Shown in pieces: positions 62,745-64,000 of a DNA stretch of 64,000 nucleotides (its first letter is position 1; each line of letters begins with the position of its first letter). The translations under genes were made by a program, and so were the position numbers. This stretch comes from Peptoniphilus phoceensis. GTDB taxonomy: Bacteria > Bacillota > Clostridia > Tissierellales > Peptoniphilaceae. The stretch spans positions 546,501 through 610,500 of the forward strand of contig NZ_LN999809.1 in assembly GCF_001517665.2 (NCBI RefSeq), written 5' to 3'. The notes beneath the pieces were generated by a model, which was not told where the DNA came from, did not search any database, and was given only the letters and a program-made list of their open reading frames with translations.

Positions 62745-62770
62745 GATATTTTCACCAAGTCTTGCAAAAA

Positions 62771-63784
62771 CTAGAAGTCATTGCAGTATTTTATAATTAA
62801 AGTTTCCATAATAACTTTTTCATCAATAGAAGAAGTTTTGAAAAGTTCGTCAGCTTTTATAAGTTCATCATAAAAATCAATTAAAAATTCTTTAGTAAAA
62901 TTTCTTTCCTTCATTTTTATTTTTTTGTCAAATTCAAATTTTGATACTTCCATCTTGTTCATGATTTCAACTTGACTCATGTTTTTTTCTGATAAAATCT
63001 TATAGAATAAGAAATTTTTTACCTGCCTAATTATCATAGTAAATATTTTAAGAGAAGCTTCTGATAATTTATAAAGATTGTGAAGTTCTATAATGGCAAC
63101 TTCTGTGTTCCTATTCATCATAGCATCCAAAAACCTAAAAATATTTGTGTCTATATTTTCTGTTATAGAACTACTAATATCTTCTCTTGTAATTTTTTTG
63201 TCCTTGGCATGAGATGCAATTTTATCCATTTCTGTTTTAAGATCCAAAAGACTTACATCTTCGTTCTTAGAATTGTAGCCACTTTCTTCAATAAAAAGTG
63301 AAACTTCGCTAGGCTTTATATCTTTTCCCTTCCTTATAAAATAACCCTTAACAAAGTTATTTAAATCAGGCATACTTAACTTGGCAAAGTCCATATCCCT
63401 ATCTTTTTTATGAAACTCTTTATAAAACTTTGTAGTCTTTTTTAAATTTCCAGTGTCCCAAAAAATTAAAATTACAAAATCAGATAGATTATCTAAAAAA
63501 TCATAAAAAGAATCTTTTAAGTCATTTTCACTTAAAAAATCTACAAGGTCACGAACAAGGACAATTTTTTTATCATTCATCACTGGATAAGTCTCACAAG
63601 CAGAAATAATATCCTCTACTTTTGCTTCACTACCCTTAAATTTTGTGTAGTTAAAAGCCTCTGTTCCCTTTACATATTTATTTAATAAATATCCCACAGC
63701 ATTTTCTATTAAATATTTTTCTTTTCCGAAAAATAAATATGCCCCACTGTGATCTTTATCTCTGTAAATCTTTTTGTAATTCAT
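62771..63784 (-). CDS. holA: DNA polymerase III subunit delta
   Basis: A 337-residue clamp-loader subunit. The N-terminal domain has YLFFGKEKYLIENAVGYL and the SACETYPVMNDKKIVLVRD region; the C-terminal collar includes LYKLSEASLKIFTMIIRQVKNFL. It is downstream of comEC and overlaps its last 29 bp, the Firmicutes comEC-holA-rpsT order. Confidence 0.93.
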   Translation of the reverse strand: MNYKKIYRDKDHSGAYLFFGKEKYLIENAVGYLLNKYVKGTEAFNYTKFKGSEAKVEDIISACETYPVMNDKKIVLVRDLVDFLSENDLKDSFYDFLDNLSDFVILIFWDTGNLKKTTKFYKEFHKKDRDMDFAKLSMPDLNNFVKGYFIRKGKDIKPSEVSLFIEESGYNSKNEDVSLLDLKTEMDKIASHAKDKKITREDISSSITENIDTNIFRFLDAMMNRNTEVAIIELHNLYKLSEASLKIFTMIIRQVKNFLFYKILSEKNMSQVEIMNKMEVSKFEFDKKIKMKERNFTKEFLIDFYDELIKADELFKTSSIDEKVIMETLIIKYCNDF

Positions 63785-64000
63785 AGTTTTTCCTCGCTGT
63801 AAAATATAATAAACTTGTATTTAAAATAATTAAAATCATTTCAAGTTTATAATCTTTATCTCTATTATTTTTTTCAATTTTAAGTCTATCTTTTAAAATC
63901 TTAAAATCCACTTCCCCATCTCTTGAAGTGACATAGTATATGATATCATGATTTTCTAAATTATCTAAACTTTCTTTGTGTGGATGACCATAAGAATTAT
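63756..64000 (-). CDS. comEC: ComEC/Rec2 competence protein, C-terminal end (partial)
   Basis: An open frame enters from beyond the right edge and ends with TAA at 63756. It encodes NSYGHPHKESLDNLENHDI and IYYVTSRDGEVDFKI, matching the end of the metallo-beta-lactamase-like domain of ComEC (NSYGHP...DG). The last 40 residues form a hydrophilic to hydrophobic tail running into holA. The gene is cut by the window edge; only about 81 codons are visible. ComEC is the DNA-uptake channel; whether the strain is competent cannot be judged. Confidence 0.82.
   Translation of the reverse strand, partial: NSYGHPHKESLDNLENHDIIYYVTSRDGEVDFKILKDRLKIEKNNRDKDYKLEMILIILNTSLLYFTARKNYELQKDLQR

Noticed and set aside
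1-64000. Defence, phage, toxin-antitoxin or CRISPR system
   Set aside because: Every substantial frame was assigned to housekeeping, transport, envelope or uncharacterised single genes; no repeat-spacer array, integrase, nuclease cluster or toxin pair was found.

Overview
The window is a very AT-rich chromosomal segment (GC roughly 30% by eye). It resembles a Gram-positive, anaerobic, non-spore-forming member of the Firmicutes, most likely of the Tissierellia (Peptoniphilus, Anaerococcus or Finegoldia type). The evidence is the housekeeping gene order seen in Bacillus and Clostridium, a CIRCE/HrcA heat-shock operon, AmaP/Asp23 envelope proteins, lipoproteins, GG-rich ribosome binding sites, many TTG starts and no outer-membrane genes. 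The genus is an inference. I see no phage, insertion sequence, CRISPR array, tRNA or rRNA.

Layout. (1) 100-8910, minus strand: a compact operon in the order aroB, aroA, aroC, a chorismate mutase/shikimate dehydrogenase/shikimate kinase fusion, aroQ, a pabA-pabB fusion, DAHP synthase and pabC. It encodes the whole path from erythrose-4-phosphate to chorismate and on to 4-aminobenzoate for folate. (2) 9030-12255: a zinc or manganese ABC importer divergent from a Fur-family regulator, with a palindrome over the importer -10 box. (3) 12280-18393: a YuiF-type transporter, FtsH, and dnaX-ybaB-recR. (4) 18500-30260, the accessory part: a small Ala/Glu-rich lipoprotein, a zinc-ribbon protein with a long disordered linker and membrane tail, a GNAT protein, two near-identical GltS glutamate symporters around a DUF3793-flavodoxin pair, a DAACS-family symporter, an amaP-DUF2273-asp23 operon and an SH3/NlpC cell-wall hydrolase. 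(5) 30425-64000: RNase P RNA followed by an almost textbook Firmicutes housekeeping block (nif3-like, trmK, rpoD, dnaG, dgt, ppsR-like, ccpN-like, glyS, glyQ, recO, era, cdd, dgkA-PAP2, ybeY, phoH, floA, nfeD, yqeY, rpsU, mtaB, rsmE, prmA, dnaJ, dnaK, grpE, hrcA, lepB, lepA, hemW, rpsT, holA and the 3' end of comEC).

The housekeeping block lacks the sporulation genes that occupy fixed places in it in Bacillus (gpr and spoIIP near rpsT/lepA; yqfC and yqfD next to phoH), which fits an asporogenous lineage. Fifteen genes from phoH to the nif3-like gene have overlaps or gaps of at most about 13 bp and may form one 14-kb transcription unit.

No clearly new multi-gene system was found. The least ordinary items are the CM-AroE-AroK triple fusion, the matching inverted 12-mers around both gltS copies, the abundant-looking small lipoprotein, the zinc-ribbon membrane protein, the uncharacterised membrane-anchored protein downstream of floA, and long palindromes at 30358-30406 and 58645-58688.
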